Shown here piece after piece: positions 27,742 through 36,797 of a DNA stretch of 64,000 bases; the stretch's first letter is position 1, and the number at the start of each line of letters is the position of its first letter. A program made the translations under genes and the position numbers. The notes under the pieces were generated by a model that saw nothing but the letters and a program-made list of their open reading frames with translations, had not been told where the DNA came from and ran no database searches. The DNA lies in contig NZ_BNJG01000001.1 in NCBI RefSeq assembly GCF_016587375.1, positions 1,798,001 through 1,862,000 of the forward strand, written 5' to 3'. The DNA is from Ktedonobacter robiniae (GTDB lineage: Bacteria; Chloroflexota; Ktedonobacteria; Ktedonobacterales; Ktedonobacteraceae).

Positions 27742-27879
27742 AAGAGAAGTGGGGCGTACTGCCAGCCTACGGCTGGCAGTACGCCCCACTTCTCTTACTC
27801 AGGAGTTGATGGCTTGTTTGAGCCTCAGGCTGGCAGTACGCCCCACTTCTCTTACTCAGGAGTTGATGGCTTGTTTGAG
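27742..27879. repeat. Hairpin 9 with tandem-duplicated right arm and lgt end
   Basis: Left arm 27742-27767 pairs perfectly with 27771-27796 (loop TAC). A 52-bp stretch (27771-27822) recurs at 27828-27879, period 57, so a second identical right arm exists at 27828. The duplicated segment includes the last codons and stop of lgt. Shoulder motif CTCGCACCTGCGGCGCTCGC precedes it. Confidence 0.85.
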
Positions 27880-28895
27880 ACTACTTCTGTTTCGGCCTCA
27901 TCCTCATCGACGTTTGTCTCTTTGGCCTGCTCCTCTGCTTCGGCTGGCTCCTCTGGCTTCTTATCTCTCTCTGCCTCCTTGCTTGCCAGTTGGGGAATGC
28001 CATAGGTGGCGGCTACCTCTCCCTCGGGAACTGGTTTGGATCGGGAGAAGACCAGGTAGGTGATGGGCAGCAGGAGGACGAACAGGATTACCGAGGTCCA
28101 CTGCGCCTGCTTGAGAATATGTGTTCCCAGGAAGTCGACGATGATGTTGTCGCGCGTAAAGAAGATGAAGAACTGCGTAATCACATACGCGTACAGGTAG
28201 ACCAGCATCAGCATGCCTGGGCGCCTGAACTTGCGCGCACAGTAGAGCATGACGCCGAGCAGTACGATATTGGTGATCATCTCGTATAGGGCTGCGGGCT
28301 GCACGGGAACGTTACAGAGGTTGTAGACGCCGCAGGCCCAGCTCTCGGGATGTACATAGACCGTCGACCAGGGTAGCGTGCTCTGATAACCAATGATGTC
28401 GCCATTGATGATGTTGCCAATACGCCCAAAGATCTGGCCCGCCGCGCCAAAGAGGACAGCCGCGTCTACCAGGACCAGCGGATTCACGCGCTCGACACGC
28501 GCACGCCAGAAGAGGGCCGCGATAACCAGGAAGATCGCGCCAAAGAAGGCCATGCCGCCCTCCCAGGTCGCGATAATATGAATAGGGTTCTTCAAATAGT
28601 ATTCAACCAGGTTTGGCTGCTGTAAGACGAAATACAGACGCCCACCAATCACACCAGCCGCGATACACCACCACAGGAGACGGTAGACCAGGTCTTCCGT
28701 AACACCCTTACGCTGGCAGTATCCCTTGATGACCCATAACCCTATCAGGATACCAACGACATACATCAAGCCATACCAGCGTACGGCTAGTGGGCCAAGC
28801 CTGAAGATGACCGGATCAATATTCAAGTAGATATAGGGTGGGCCAATACGTAACCATCCCCAATTGATAAGATCGGCGAACGGGAGAGTTCCCAT
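27852..28895 (-). CDS. lgt: Prolipoprotein diacylglyceryl transferase
   Basis: 347 residues. Seven membrane helices expected. GRIGNIINGD (157-166) is the Lgt signature with the essential Arg and Asn. WEGGMAFFGA carries Phe where E. coli has His103, a variation common outside Proteobacteria. A C-terminal acidic tail of about 60 residues (rich in Glu and Ala) is extra. It attaches diacylglycerol to the lipobox cysteine, as needed for the lipoprotein at 46698. The 3' end has been tandemly duplicated. Confidence 0.93.
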   Translation of the reverse strand: MGTLPFADLINWGWLRIGPPYIYLNIDPVIFRLGPLAVRWYGLMYVVGILIGLWVIKGYCQRKGVTEDLVYRLLWWCIAAGVIGGRLYFVLQQPNLVEYYLKNPIHIIATWEGGMAFFGAIFLVIAALFWRARVERVNPLVLVDAAVLFGAAGQIFGRIGNIINGDIIGYQSTLPWSTVYVHPESWACGVYNLCNVPVQPAALYEMITNIVLLGVMLYCARKFRRPGMLMLVYLYAYVITQFFIFFTRDNIIVDFLGTHILKQAQWTSVILFVLLLPITYLVFSRSKPVPEGEVAATYGIPQLASKEAERDKKPEEPAEAEEQAKETNVDEDEAETEVVSNKPSTPE

Positions 28896-29324
28896 GCTAT
28901 CACTCCATATACTGATAATTTCTCTAGCAAACAGGCAAGTAGAGTTGCAACCTCTTTCGCGCCTGGTATTGCCAACATTGTTATTTTACGCTTTCCTGTA
29001 TCATAATATGCATTACGTAACCACGCAACCCGTCTATCGGGTAGGTGGGGAGGTTCTAGTTCTTGCCTCGGCTCGCTACGCTCGCCGGGTAAGGGGATGT
29101 GGATGGAAAACGGCATTGCCGTTTTCCATCCACATCCCCTTACCCGTGGACGCCGCAGGCGCACAAGCGTTACCTGGTGAGCGCGCAGGCGGGAAAGAGC
29201 TTCTGAGCAAGGGAAGCTTCCCATATTCCCACAGACACGTACCTCTGAGCGCTGCGTATACCATTATCATAATCGAGTTATTCTTTCTTTTCTTTATCGC
29301 CATAGAAAGGCATATCTAACTACT
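28896..29324. other. Divergent intergenic region holding hairpin 10
   Basis: 429 bp between lgt and the EamA transporter. Contains hairpin 10 with shoulder hairpins on both sides (GGCTCGCTACGCTCGCC, left; GACGCCGCAGGCGCACAAGC, right). Open frames crossing it include the palindrome and have no family match. Confidence 0.55.
29086..29146. terminator. Long perfect palindrome (hairpin 10)
   Basis: 29-bp arms (29086-29114, 29118-29146) around ATT. Lies between two divergent genes, so termination of a known transcript is not its evident role. Confidence 0.85.
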
Positions 29325-30290
29325 ATGCAGGAATGTCAAGAATTGCCGTCATCAACTACGCAGTCGGTGCCTACGGCAGCAGATCCGCACAAGGCACGCA
29401 TGCTTACGCTCCTGGGCTTTGGCGCCATGGTGCTCGTCTGGGGATCTTTTCCCGTGGCAGCCAAAATTGGAACGGAGCACGTACCTCCTCTGCTCTTCTC
29501 TGCGGTACGCTTCCTTCTGGCGTTTTTGCTCTTGCTCCTGGTCGCACGCTGGCGCCGGGAGAGCCTCTGGATCACGCGCACACAGCACTTGCGCATCTTT
29601 CTGACCTCGCTCTTTATGGTGGGTATACCAGCCGCTATTTTCTTTGCCTCGATTCCATACGCGCCAGCAGGCGCGCTTACATTAATGTGGGCCACCGCGC
29701 CCCTCTTCGTCTCGCTCTTTAACTTCAGGGGGGCAGGAGAAGCGCGCGGCTGGCGTTTGCCTGTAAGCTTGCTTATTGGTATCGCGGGTATTTTGCTTGT
29801 GCTCCTGGGGCGGGTTCCCTTTCTGCCCAACCAGGGGGCGAGCATACCTGGTTTTGCCATGAGTGGGCCCGCGCTTATCGCGGAGCTAGTGGTCCTGGTC
29901 TCGGCGGCGGTCTATGGCTTTGGAATGCTGCTTGCTAAGCGCTATAGTGCCGATGTGCCTGTGCTAGTTATGACGGCCTGGCAGGTCTTCTATAGTGGCG
30001 TTGTTATCTTACTGGCCTCTCTCATCTTTGAGCATGGGGGTCCCTTTGCGCCCACCTGGAGCACCCTGGAGGCTTTACTCTATCTCGTGGTATTTTGTAG
30101 CTGCATTAGTTTCTTTCTGACCTTCTGGCTTATTCGACGGATCGGCGCGATCCGAACAGCTTACTCTGACTTTATCATTCCGGGTGTTACACTCCTCCTG
30201 TCATACTGGCTATTGGGAGAAGAGCTCTCGCCAGCTAAGCTTGGCGGCTTTCTCCTGGTTATGCTGGGGTGTGCTCTGGTTGAGAAGTAG
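29325..30290 (+). CDS. EamA/DMT-family transporter
   Basis: 321 residues, about ten membrane helices in two EamA halves (about 30-160 and 180-320). LVWGSFPVAAKIG at the first helix and the end GGFLLVMLGCALVE are typical. Members export amino acids or metabolites; substrate unknown. Starts at ATG 29325 with AAAGG upstream. Confidence 0.88.
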   Translation: MQECQELPSSTTQSVPTAADPHKARMLTLLGFGAMVLVWGSFPVAAKIGTEHVPPLLFSAVRFLLAFLLLLLVARWRRESLWITRTQHLRIFLTSLFMVGIPAAIFFASIPYAPAGALTLMWATAPLFVSLFNFRGAGEARGWRLPVSLLIGIAGILLVLLGRVPFLPNQGASIPGFAMSGPALIAELVVLVSAAVYGFGMLLAKRYSADVPVLVMTAWQVFYSGVVILLASLIFEHGGPFAPTWSTLEALLYLVVFCSCISFFLTFWLIRRIGAIRTAYSDFIIPGVTLLLSYWLLGEELSPAKLGGFLLVMLGCALVEK

Positions 30291-30359
30291 CAAGGATTGG
30301 AGGCACGTGCTACAATCATTTTGCGATCTCCTAGCAAAAACCTGAGTGCGGAGCACTAG

Positions 30360-30415
30360 CCAACCCCATTAGGGAGCAGGCGATAGTGGCGCCGTGCCCC
30401 TGAATGGGGGGTGGT
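30360..30415 (-). repeat. Diverged R7-like repeat
   Basis: Read on the minus strand it gives ACCCCCCATTCAGGGGCACG and a GCCTGCTCCC segment, similar to 39195-39260. It lies just before the DUF3592 gene. Confidence 0.4.
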
Positions 30416-31352
30416 TTTCGTATACAAAACACTTGCTGTATTGAACAAGCTTTATCCAGCAAGAATCTGCATGCAAGCGAATGCGAGTTACAATTTTGTG
30501 AAAAAGAGAGCATTCTTCCTGCGGCGCGCCCTCCTGGTGGTATGTGTCGTTGTACTTTTAGCATTACTGGCCCCTGTGCGCCGCGTACTCTACTATAATT
30601 CCTTTGTACAGGCACCTTGTGTCATTACCGCTAAATCCCTACTCACCATTCGGGAGAGTAAGAGCAACGAAAGTGACAATGTATATGGAAGTTATCGGCC
30701 TCAACTCTCCTACACTTTGACCCTTCCTGGAGGACAGCAAGTCAGCACGAAGGGCTTTGAGGGGCCAGATATCCTGGTCTACAGTACGAAAGAGGCTGTC
30801 CAGCACATTCTGGATCGCTATCGCGTTGGCGAGAAGAAGAGTTGCTGGTACGATCCAGCCGATCCCCAGCGTGCGCTGCTGGTCTTTCAGGGCTTTACTT
30901 TTGGGCAGATTTTGTCCAGTTTTGCCTTCTTTTTCCTGGCCTTCCTGATCTTTGTTCCCGCGCTGGCCTACTGCCTGGAGTGGCAATTCTGGCGTTATAT
31001 CGCGCTGCGTACGCGTGGGGTGCTGACGCGCGGCATTGTTGTCAATCGTGTTGAGCAACGCCGGCGCGACTTTACTAGTAATGTGTATACGGTGCTTTAT
31101 CGCACGGGTGAAAATCAGCAAGAGGGGGTTGCGCGTCATATCCAGCTTATAGCACCTCCTATTGAGCGGCATAGTCTCCCCGATCTGTATAATATTTTTG
31201 TCTGCTACGATCCGCACCAGCCTATGTATGATCGTTGTGGGAAATTTCCGCGTCTCTATCGCATTATTCCAGGTGTGGTTGGTTCGCTCTTTTTTCTGGG
31301 GTTGACGCTTGTGTTTATGTATGAGGCACTCTTTAATCTCTATTGGGTATGA
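30411..31352 (+). CDS. DUF3592-domain membrane protein
   Basis: 313 residues; start at ATG 30471 (MQANASYNF) may be more realistic, as the first 20 codons overlap a repeat. First helix at about 37-58, an outside beta-rich segment with SYTLTLPGGQQVSTKG and CWYDPADPQRALL (the DUF3592 pattern), two more helices near 170-195 and 285-305, and a second such domain between. Function unknown. Confidence 0.7.
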   Translation: MVFVYKTLAVLNKLYPARICMQANASYNFVKKRAFFLRRALLVVCVVVLLALLAPVRRVLYYNSFVQAPCVITAKSLLTIRESKSNESDNVYGSYRPQLSYTLTLPGGQQVSTKGFEGPDILVYSTKEAVQHILDRYRVGEKKSCWYDPADPQRALLVFQGFTFGQILSSFAFFFLAFLIFVPALAYCLEWQFWRYIALRTRGVLTRGIVVNRVEQRRRDFTSNVYTVLYRTGENQQEGVARHIQLIAPPIERHSLPDLYNIFVCYDPHQPMYDRCGKFPRLYRIIPGVVGSLFFLGLTLVFMYEALFNLYWV

Positions 31353-31382
31353 TTTTAAAGCTAGAGAGGGGATGGATGGAGA

Positions 31383-31796
31383 ATGGTTAGTCCGGAACAG
31401 TTGGTTGCGAGGGCGCGTGAGGCGGCTCGCAATGCGCATGTGCCTTATTCGCATTTTCATGTGGGGGCAGCGGTGGTGGCTGATGGGCGTGTGTATACAG
31501 GTGTGAATATTGAGAGTGCCAGTTATGGACTGACGCTCTGTGCCGAGCGGTCGGCGCTGGCTTCGGCAATTTCGGCGGGGGATAAGCAGGTAAGCGAGAT
31601 CGCTGTGGCATGCGTTGATGCGCCTGATGGCGCGCCTCTGAATACACGTACACCCTGTGGAGCCTGTCGCCAGTGGATGATTGACCTGGCTCCAGATGCT
31701 GTTATTCATATCGATGGCGGGGTGGATGAGCAGGGTAAGCCAGTTATTCATAGTATGCATGTGCGTGATCTCCTTCCTAATGCCTTCCAGCTTTAA
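31383..31796 (+). CDS. cdd: Cytidine deaminase
   Basis: 137 residues, standard for the tetrameric form. C53-A-E55 and PCGAC (C92, C95) are the zinc ligands and catalytic Glu. VPYSHFHVGAA and GVNIESASYG bind the ribose. Converts cytidine and deoxycytidine to uridine forms in pyrimidine salvage. GATGGAGA precedes the ATG. Confidence 0.95.
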   Translation: MVSPEQLVARAREAARNAHVPYSHFHVGAAVVADGRVYTGVNIESASYGLTLCAERSALASAISAGDKQVSEIAVACVDAPDGAPLNTRTPCGACRQWMIDLAPDAVIHIDGGVDEQGKPVIHSMHVRDLLPNAFQL

Positions 31797-32704
31797 TGGC
31801 GCTTACTTGTCGTATACTACTGGAGTTTAAAATTTAATGTGGGAGAAGAAGGCATCTCCCTAGTTATAGACGCCACACCGCTTCCTCAAATGGATGTTTA
31901 CGGCGCGCAAGGCAATGTATCGCCCGAATACAGGGTTGTGACTAAGTCAATGGCTTGGTATCACTTGTCCTGGTACAATATCTCGTTAGAAATGAATACT
32001 CGTTATCCAGTAATATTGCGATAAATCGCCTTGTACGCGATAAATCGGGCACCTATAAAGGGGATTTTCGCTCACTATACCCTTTTGCTCCTTGTGTGAA
32101 TTTTGTGTGAACTTCCCTTGACAGGCATTCTATTCTTGTGTACGCTATAGTTTACCAGTAGCATCTTGGTAGACACAAGCGCTCCTTATGCATGACTTTG
32201 TAGAGTGAACCCCTAGTGCGAAAACTCTAGTTCTCGCTCTGAGGTGCATCTATGTGGTTTGGCGCACAGGCGCACAAGTACCACAACGGTCTCCTGACAA
32301 CTTATCCCGGGTTCTGGCTCGGGTTCTCTTCCTGTTTTCTACGAGCACCAGGTCCGCGCAGGGACATACGGTGCACAGATGGCAGTTCTCTTTCCTCATT
32401 CCTAATTTTCCTGAGTCTGAAGCTTTATCACCACCTGTTCGCGCATTGTTCCGATTACGTTATTTCCGGCGCACAACTTGCCCGCACAAGCAAGCATACA
32501 TGCAATCTTTCTCACTAAACGGGCCTTCTGCGTGGGAAAAAGCTATTGTTCGCGCACAACTGTACCGTGAGCCTTGAATTGGGGCAGCAGGGTAGGTGCT
32601 CCCAATTGCCGGTTTACAGAACGAGTAGTGCTTCCATGCATCTAATGGTGTTTCGCTACCAGGTCGTAGGCCTGGATACTAGCAAGCTCAGGAAGGAGCC
32701 TACC
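31797..32704. other. 908-bp intergenic region
   Basis: Contains repeat R1 at 32018-32056 and a possible sigma-70 promoter with TTGACA at 32118-32123 and, 17 bases on, TACGCT at 32141 (or TATAGT at 32146 with wider spacing). The rest, up to the AGGAAGGAG before the next gene, holds open frames without recognisable content. The leader of the next gene could be nearly 550 bases long. Confidence 0.45.
32018..32056 (+). repeat. Dispersed repeat R1 (double GATAAATCG)
   Basis: GCGATAAATCGCC followed by TTGTACGCGATAAATCGGGC and ACCTAT. Near-identical copies at 41634-41672 (minus), 44056-44094 and 50666-50704; partial ones near 38491 and 41901. Confidence 0.8.
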
Positions 32705-33835
32705 ATGGCGCATCAGTTTACACTTGGCGTCGAAGAAGAGTTCCAGATGGTCGATAAACATACGGGCCAGCTTGCCTCGCATATTCATGCCATCATGGAC
32801 AAAAGCGCCCCCTCGCTCGGCGAACACATTAAGGCAGAGATGTTGCAGTCAGCCGTGGAGCTGATTACGAATGTCTGCTCCGACATTACGACGCTGCGTC
32901 TCGATCTCCAAAACCTGCGCGCCCAGCTTATTAACCTGGTTGAGGCCGAGGGACTGGCCTTGATTAGCTCGGGGACGCATCCAACGGCGCACTGGAAGGA
33001 CCAGGAGCGCACGCATAATCCGCGCTACGAGGAACTTGAAGAGGAATACCAGGATGTGGGGCGCTCGATTCTGATCTTTGGTCTGCATGCGCATGTGGGG
33101 GTCGAGAACCAGGAGATTGCGATCTCGCTTTTGAACCAGTTGCGCACCTGGATACCTCACCTTCTGGCCATCTCTTCGAACTCGCCCTTCTGGGCCGGGC
33201 GTCATACGGGCCTTAAATCGTATCGCTCTATCGTCTGGAAGCGCTTCCCGCGCTCTGGTGTTCCTATGCTCTTCAACTCTTATCGCGATTTTGATGGCTA
33301 TGTACAGGGGCTTATCAATACTGGCTGTATCGATAACGGTAAGCGCATCTGGTGGGATGTGCGCCCGCATCCCTTCTTCAATACGGTCGAGTTTCGGATC
33401 GCGGATATGCCTGCGACTCTTGAGGATACGCTGGCTATGACGGCCTTTGTTCAGGCCCTGGTGGCCAAGCTCTCCTGGATGCATAAACGCAATCTGACTA
33501 CGTATGCTCTGCCCGCGCACTTCATTGAAGAAAACAAGTGGAAGGCCAGCCGTTACGGACTCGATGCTGAGTACGTCGATTTTGTGCAACAGCGCCGCAT
33601 GACTATGCGCGAGTCGATTGGCGAGACGCTTGATTTTGTAGACGATGTGCTGGATGATCTGGGAAGCCGCCGCGAGATTAATTATCTGCGTACGCTCCTG
33701 GAGGATCCGCGCGGTACCGGGGCCGATAGGCAGCTCGCGGTCTATAAGGAGACTGGGAGTCTGTATGCGGTGACTCACTACCTTATGCGTCAGGTACATG
33801 AGAGTTCGTCGCTTAATAATCATCGCTCCTGGTGA
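32705..33835 (+). CDS. Glutamate-cysteine ligase family 2 (YbdK-like carboxylate-amine ligase)
   Basis: 376 residues from ATG at 32705, which has AGGAAGGAG upstream; earlier open codons lack a good site. FTLGVEEEFQMVD carries the metal-binding acids, ELITNVCSD and HVHVG-like LHAHVGVENQE follow, and NTVEFRIADMPATLEDT is the usual late motif. Members join glutamate or related acids to cysteine or another amine with ATP. The presence of an MshC-like gene suggests low-molecular-weight thiol chemistry, but the two loci are 19 kb apart. Confidence 0.87.
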   Translation: MAHQFTLGVEEEFQMVDKHTGQLASHIHAIMDKSAPSLGEHIKAEMLQSAVELITNVCSDITTLRLDLQNLRAQLINLVEAEGLALISSGTHPTAHWKDQERTHNPRYEELEEEYQDVGRSILIFGLHAHVGVENQEIAISLLNQLRTWIPHLLAISSNSPFWAGRHTGLKSYRSIVWKRFPRSGVPMLFNSYRDFDGYVQGLINTGCIDNGKRIWWDVRPHPFFNTVEFRIADMPATLEDTLAMTAFVQALVAKLSWMHKRNLTTYALPAHFIEENKWKASRYGLDAEYVDFVQQRRMTMRESIGETLDFVDDVLDDLGSRREINYLRTLLEDPRGTGADRQLAVYKETGSLYAVTHYLMRQVHESSSLNNHRSW

Positions 33836-33888
33836 GTGATGGGTAGAGAAATTGTTTTTGCCTTGCGGTTGTCTAAAGCGCGGTAGGC

Positions 33889-33937
33889 GCGACGTGGGAC
33901 CTGGCGACCGTAGGTGGTTCGCCAGGTCCCACGTCGC
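33889..33937. terminator. Inverted repeat (hairpin 11)
   Basis: Perfect 19-bp arms (33889-33907, 33919-33937), 11-base loop, about 50 bp past the ligase stop. Confidence 0.75.
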
Positions 33938-33998
33938 CCCCCAATCTTCCTCTTCATTAGTTTTTCTCCTTTATTTGTGTGGTGTGGTTTTGTTTTTT

Positions 33999-34302
33999 GC
34001 CGCCTGCGGCGACAAAAAACAAATTAAAAAGAATTTTTCTGGGGACACCCCAGACCCCGGCAGGGGGACGAAGTCCTCCCTGCCCCCCCTTTTTCTGGGT
34101 TACTCCAGGCTCCGGCGGGGCATCCTGCACCCCCTTTTCGAGGAACTACCAGACCCTGGCAGGGAGATTTCGTCCCTCTGCGCACTCCTTTTTCTGGGTA
34201 TCCCAGACCTGGCAGGGGGGTTGCTCTCCTGCACCGCTTTTTCAGGGGAACCTTAGATCCTGGCAGGGGAATTTCGTCCTTCTGCACCGCCTTATGTGAA
34301 GG
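33999..34302 (+). repeat. R4 array: five tandem hairpin units
   Basis: Starts with GCCGCCTGCGGCG and an A-rich spacer, then five related units of about 45-60 bp. The first reads CTGGGGACACCCCAGACCCC, GGCAGGGGGACGAAGTCC and a T run; later ones keep CAGACC-TGGCAGGG and a CTGCACC(G/C)CCTTTTT end. Each unit can fold into one or two short hairpins. Related arrays at 36601-36775, 43447-43501 and 59921-60110. Confidence 0.8.
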
Positions 34303-34427
34303 GGATATAATAGGGGGGAGCCCTGGGGCTTGGGAGAAGATGGTGATGTGATTTTTTGACATGGTCTTCTCTACTTTCGAGGGAAACGGTGTTGTTTCCA
34401 GATGACCGATGAGGGAGTGAATAAGAA

Positions 34428-35137
34428 ATGGTTAAAGAGATGGTTCACCAGACGGGTAGGGGACGCGAGTTGAGTACGTATGAGCGTTATCTGCGTACGG
34501 ATGAGTTGCTTGCGCTGCAGAAGGCGGAGGGGAGCTGGCTCATCATGATGAGTTGCAGTTCCAGGTTGTGCACCAGGTTTTTGAGCTGTGGTGGAAGGAG
34601 AGCGCTTTTGAGTTGCGGACAATTCGTACGCTTCTGGGCAAGGGCGATCTGCCCTATGCCATTCGCTTGATGCAGCGGGTGATTCGTACGCAGCATTTGA
34701 TGCTGGAGAATTTGCGGATGCTTGAAAGTATGACGCCCTGGGAGTTCCATGCTTTTCGCAAGGTACTTGAGGATGGGGCGGGTACGGATTCGCCTGGCTT
34801 TCACGCGCTGATGCGTCTCTCGCCTCTGCTGTGGGATGACTATAAGGCTCTGCTTGAGCGCGAGGGTGTGACGCTGATCGAGGTTTATACACAGCCGCAA
34901 CATTATCCCCTCCTCCTGGCTATGGCCGAGGCACTCATCGATTATGATGAGATTTTTCAGCTTTTCCGCACTCAGCATTTTAAGCTGGCGATACGGATGA
35001 TTGGTCCGGGTTCGATGGGTACGGGTGGGACCTCTATGCAGGTCCTTGAGCGCACCTTGCGTGATGCCTTCTATCCTGAGCTCTGGCAGGTGCGCAATGA
35101 GCTGACTGAGCTGGCGAATCAACAGGGTGAGCGATAA
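34428..35137 (+). pseudogene. Tryptophan 2,3-dioxygenase, split by an apparent one-base frameshift
   Basis: Frame 1 from ATG 34428 gives YERYLRTDELLALQKAEG; frame 2 continues with DELQFQVVHQVFELWWKES and runs to 35137. Together they make one TDO-like protein (about 236 residues): haem-binding helix blocks, RMIG and the end GTGGTSMQVLERTLRD-FYPELW. The frames meet at a GGGG run (34529-34532); one added G would restore A-E-G-E-L-A-H-H-D-E-L-Q. So either a base is missing from the assembly or the gene has lost a base. The enzyme opens the tryptophan indole ring. The rest is well conserved, favouring a recent or artefactual break. Confidence 0.82.
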
Positions 35138-35142
35138 GGAAT

Positions 35143-35203
35143 TTTTTGTAGAACGTCTTGTTTGTCTGCGCCTTGCGCAGACAAACAAGACGTTCTACAA
35201 AAA
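35143..35203. terminator. Long perfect palindrome between convergent genes (hairpin 12)
   Basis: 29-bp arms (35143-35171, 35175-35203), loop CTT, with T and A runs at the outer ends. It fills the gap between the dioxygenase stop (35137) and the peptidase stop (35204) almost exactly. Confidence 0.9.
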
Positions 35204-36580
35204 TTATTCTTCTCCCAGGGCGGTGAACATGTAGCAGTTGTAGGAGACGGCGCGTTCGAGGTCTGAGAGACGAATGTGCTCGTTGGGTGAGTGGGCGGCG
35301 CTGCCCCAGTAGGCGGCGTTGCCGGGGGCCATCAGTCCGAGCAGGTTGACGTGCTTGCGCATGGAGCCGAGCAGAGGTAGGGTTCCCCCACCGAGGGGGG
35401 TGATGGAGACGGGCTTCTCCGCGTACTCCTCGGCGATATGGGCCACGCGTTGCGCGAAGGAATGGGCCAGGGGTGTCATGACGGGTTCGGCGTTGCCGAA
35501 GGTCGTGATGCGAATGTCCTGGTAGCCGTGGGTGTCGAGGTGGGCGCGCAGTTTGGCGACGATGTCGTCCGGGTCCTGCTCGGGGACGAGACGGAAATCG
35601 ATCTTGGCCATGGCTTTCGCTGGCAGGACGGTTTTGGTGCCCTCGCCGGTGTAGCCACTCAGCAGACCCGCGATATTGCAGGTTGGCGAGAATGCCTGGC
35701 GCTTGCGCAGTTCGATGCCGGTCAGGTTGTCATTGAAGGTCTCGACGGCGAAGGCTTTTTTGAGGAATTCTTCGTGATTACCCTGGCTGGCTAAAGCCTC
35801 GATCTCGGCCTCGCTGGGGATCATGACGGCGTCATAGAAGCCGGGGATGAGTACTTTTCCTTCGGGGGTGCGTAGCGATGCCAGGGCCTGTACCAGGCGC
35901 CAGGCGGCGCTGGGCAGGATGGGGGCATTGCCTGAGTGCGCGTCCACGCCTACGCCCTGGACGTCGAGCTGGACATAGACCAGGCCTTTACAGCCAAGCA
36001 CCAGGCTGGGGCGACCGTCCTCATCGAAGCCGGAACCTTCCCAGAGCGCGCCATCGCCCTGCAAGAGATGGGCGTATTTCTGCGCGATTTCGTCGAAGTG
36101 GATGCTGCCGATCTCTTCTTCGCCTTCGATCATCCAGCGAATCGTGATGGGGAGTTCGCCGTGGGCGGCACGTAGGGCGCGGATAGCAGTCAGGCGGGCA
36201 GCGATCTCAGCTTTGTTGTCGGAGGAGCCGCGGGCGTAGAGCTTGCCATCGTGTATGGTTGGCTCAAAGGGTGGAGTATCCCAGAGCTCCAGGGGTTCGG
36301 CGGGCTGGACGTCATAGTGGTTGTAGAGCAAAAGGGTGAAGGGGCTGCGGCCGCGAATTTCGCCGAAGATGACGGGTGGGGCGTCGTCTACGGTCAAGCG
36401 TTGGATGCTGAAGCCGTTCTCAGCGAGCAGCGACTCTACGAGGTTCGCCATTTCTTCGACGCCATCATTCTGGGCGGCGACGCTGCGCTGGCGGCAGAGG
36501 CGTTCCAGGAGGTGTTGGGCTTCGTCTTTGTGTTCGTCGAGGTATGCCTGGACGGCGTTTGATTGGAGCTTCCTGGTCAT
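35204..36580 (-). CDS. M20-family metallopeptidase (dipeptidase)
   Basis: 458 residues from ATG at 36580 (MTRKLQSN), with AAAGGAAC upstream. YNHYDVQPAEPLELWDTPPFEP carries the first His and Asp (run split as YNHYDVQPAE and ELWDTPPFEP), RGSSDNKAE the bridging Asp, EGEEEIGS the catalytic Glu pair. Dimerisation domain in the middle. Cleaves dipeptides with two metal ions. A paralogue follows at 36798. Confidence 0.9.
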   Translation of the reverse strand: MTRKLQSNAVQAYLDEHKDEAQHLLERLCRQRSVAAQNDGVEEMANLVESLLAENGFSIQRLTVDDAPPVIFGEIRGRSPFTLLLYNHYDVQPAEPLELWDTPPFEPTIHDGKLYARGSSDNKAEIAARLTAIRALRAAHGELPITIRWMIEGEEEIGSIHFDEIAQKYAHLLQGDGALWEGSGFDEDGRPSLVLGCKGLVYVQLDVQGVGVDAHSGNAPILPSAAWRLVQALASLRTPEGKVLIPGFYDAVMIPSEAEIEALASQGNHEEFLKKAFAVETFNDNLTGIELRKRQAFSPTCNIAGLLSGYTGEGTKTVLPAKAMAKIDFRLVPEQDPDDIVAKLRAHLDTHGYQDIRITTFGNAEPVMTPLAHSFAQRVAHIAEEYAEKPVSITPLGGGTLPLLGSMRKHVNLLGLMAPGNAAYWGSAAHSPNEHIRLSDLERAVSYNCYMFTALGEE

Positions 36581-36600
36581 AAGAGTTGTTCCTTTCTTTT

Positions 36601-36775
36601 TGTTTTTGCCGCCTGCGGCGGAAAAAAACAAAATAAAAAAGTTTTTTCTGGGGACACCCCAGACCCCGGCAGGGGGACGAAGTCCCCCTGCACCCCCTTT
36701 ATCACATCACCTTACAGAAAAAGAAGTTTCTGGGGACATCCCAAGCCCCGGCAGGGAGGGCTTCGTCCCCCTTTA
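36601..36775 (-). repeat. R4 array: seed plus two hairpin units
   Basis: GCCGCCTGCGGCG (36608-36620), A-rich spacer, then units beginning CTGGGGACACCCC (36648) and CTGGGGACATCCC (36731). It sits directly 5' of the first M20 gene, between the two paralogues. Confidence 0.8.
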
Positions 36776-36797
36776 TCACGCTACCTACTTAAAAGGG

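Larger units (their letters stand above)
33836..34427. other. 592-bp intergenic region with hairpin 11 and a five-unit hairpin array
   Basis: Contains hairpin 11, the GCCGCCTGCGGCG seed and the R4 array, then a short leader to the dioxygenase gene. No small gene seen. Confidence 0.6.

Noticed and set aside
28864..29319. Plus-strand open frame of 151 codons between lgt and the transporter
   Set aside because: Crosses hairpin 10 and its shoulders, lacks a ribosome site and a family.
30639..31760. Long minus-strand open frame of 373 codons
   Set aside because: It lies antisense to the DUF3592 and cytidine deaminase genes, which have clear families; its translation has no recognisable domain.
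32849..33823. Minus-strand open frame of 324 codons
   Set aside because: Antisense of the GCS2 ligase gene; Arg/Ile-rich translation without features, a codon-bias shadow.
33999..34302. Possible CRISPR array
   Set aside because: Units are diverged, of unequal length, with T runs and internal hairpins, no constant repeat or unique spacers and no cas genes.
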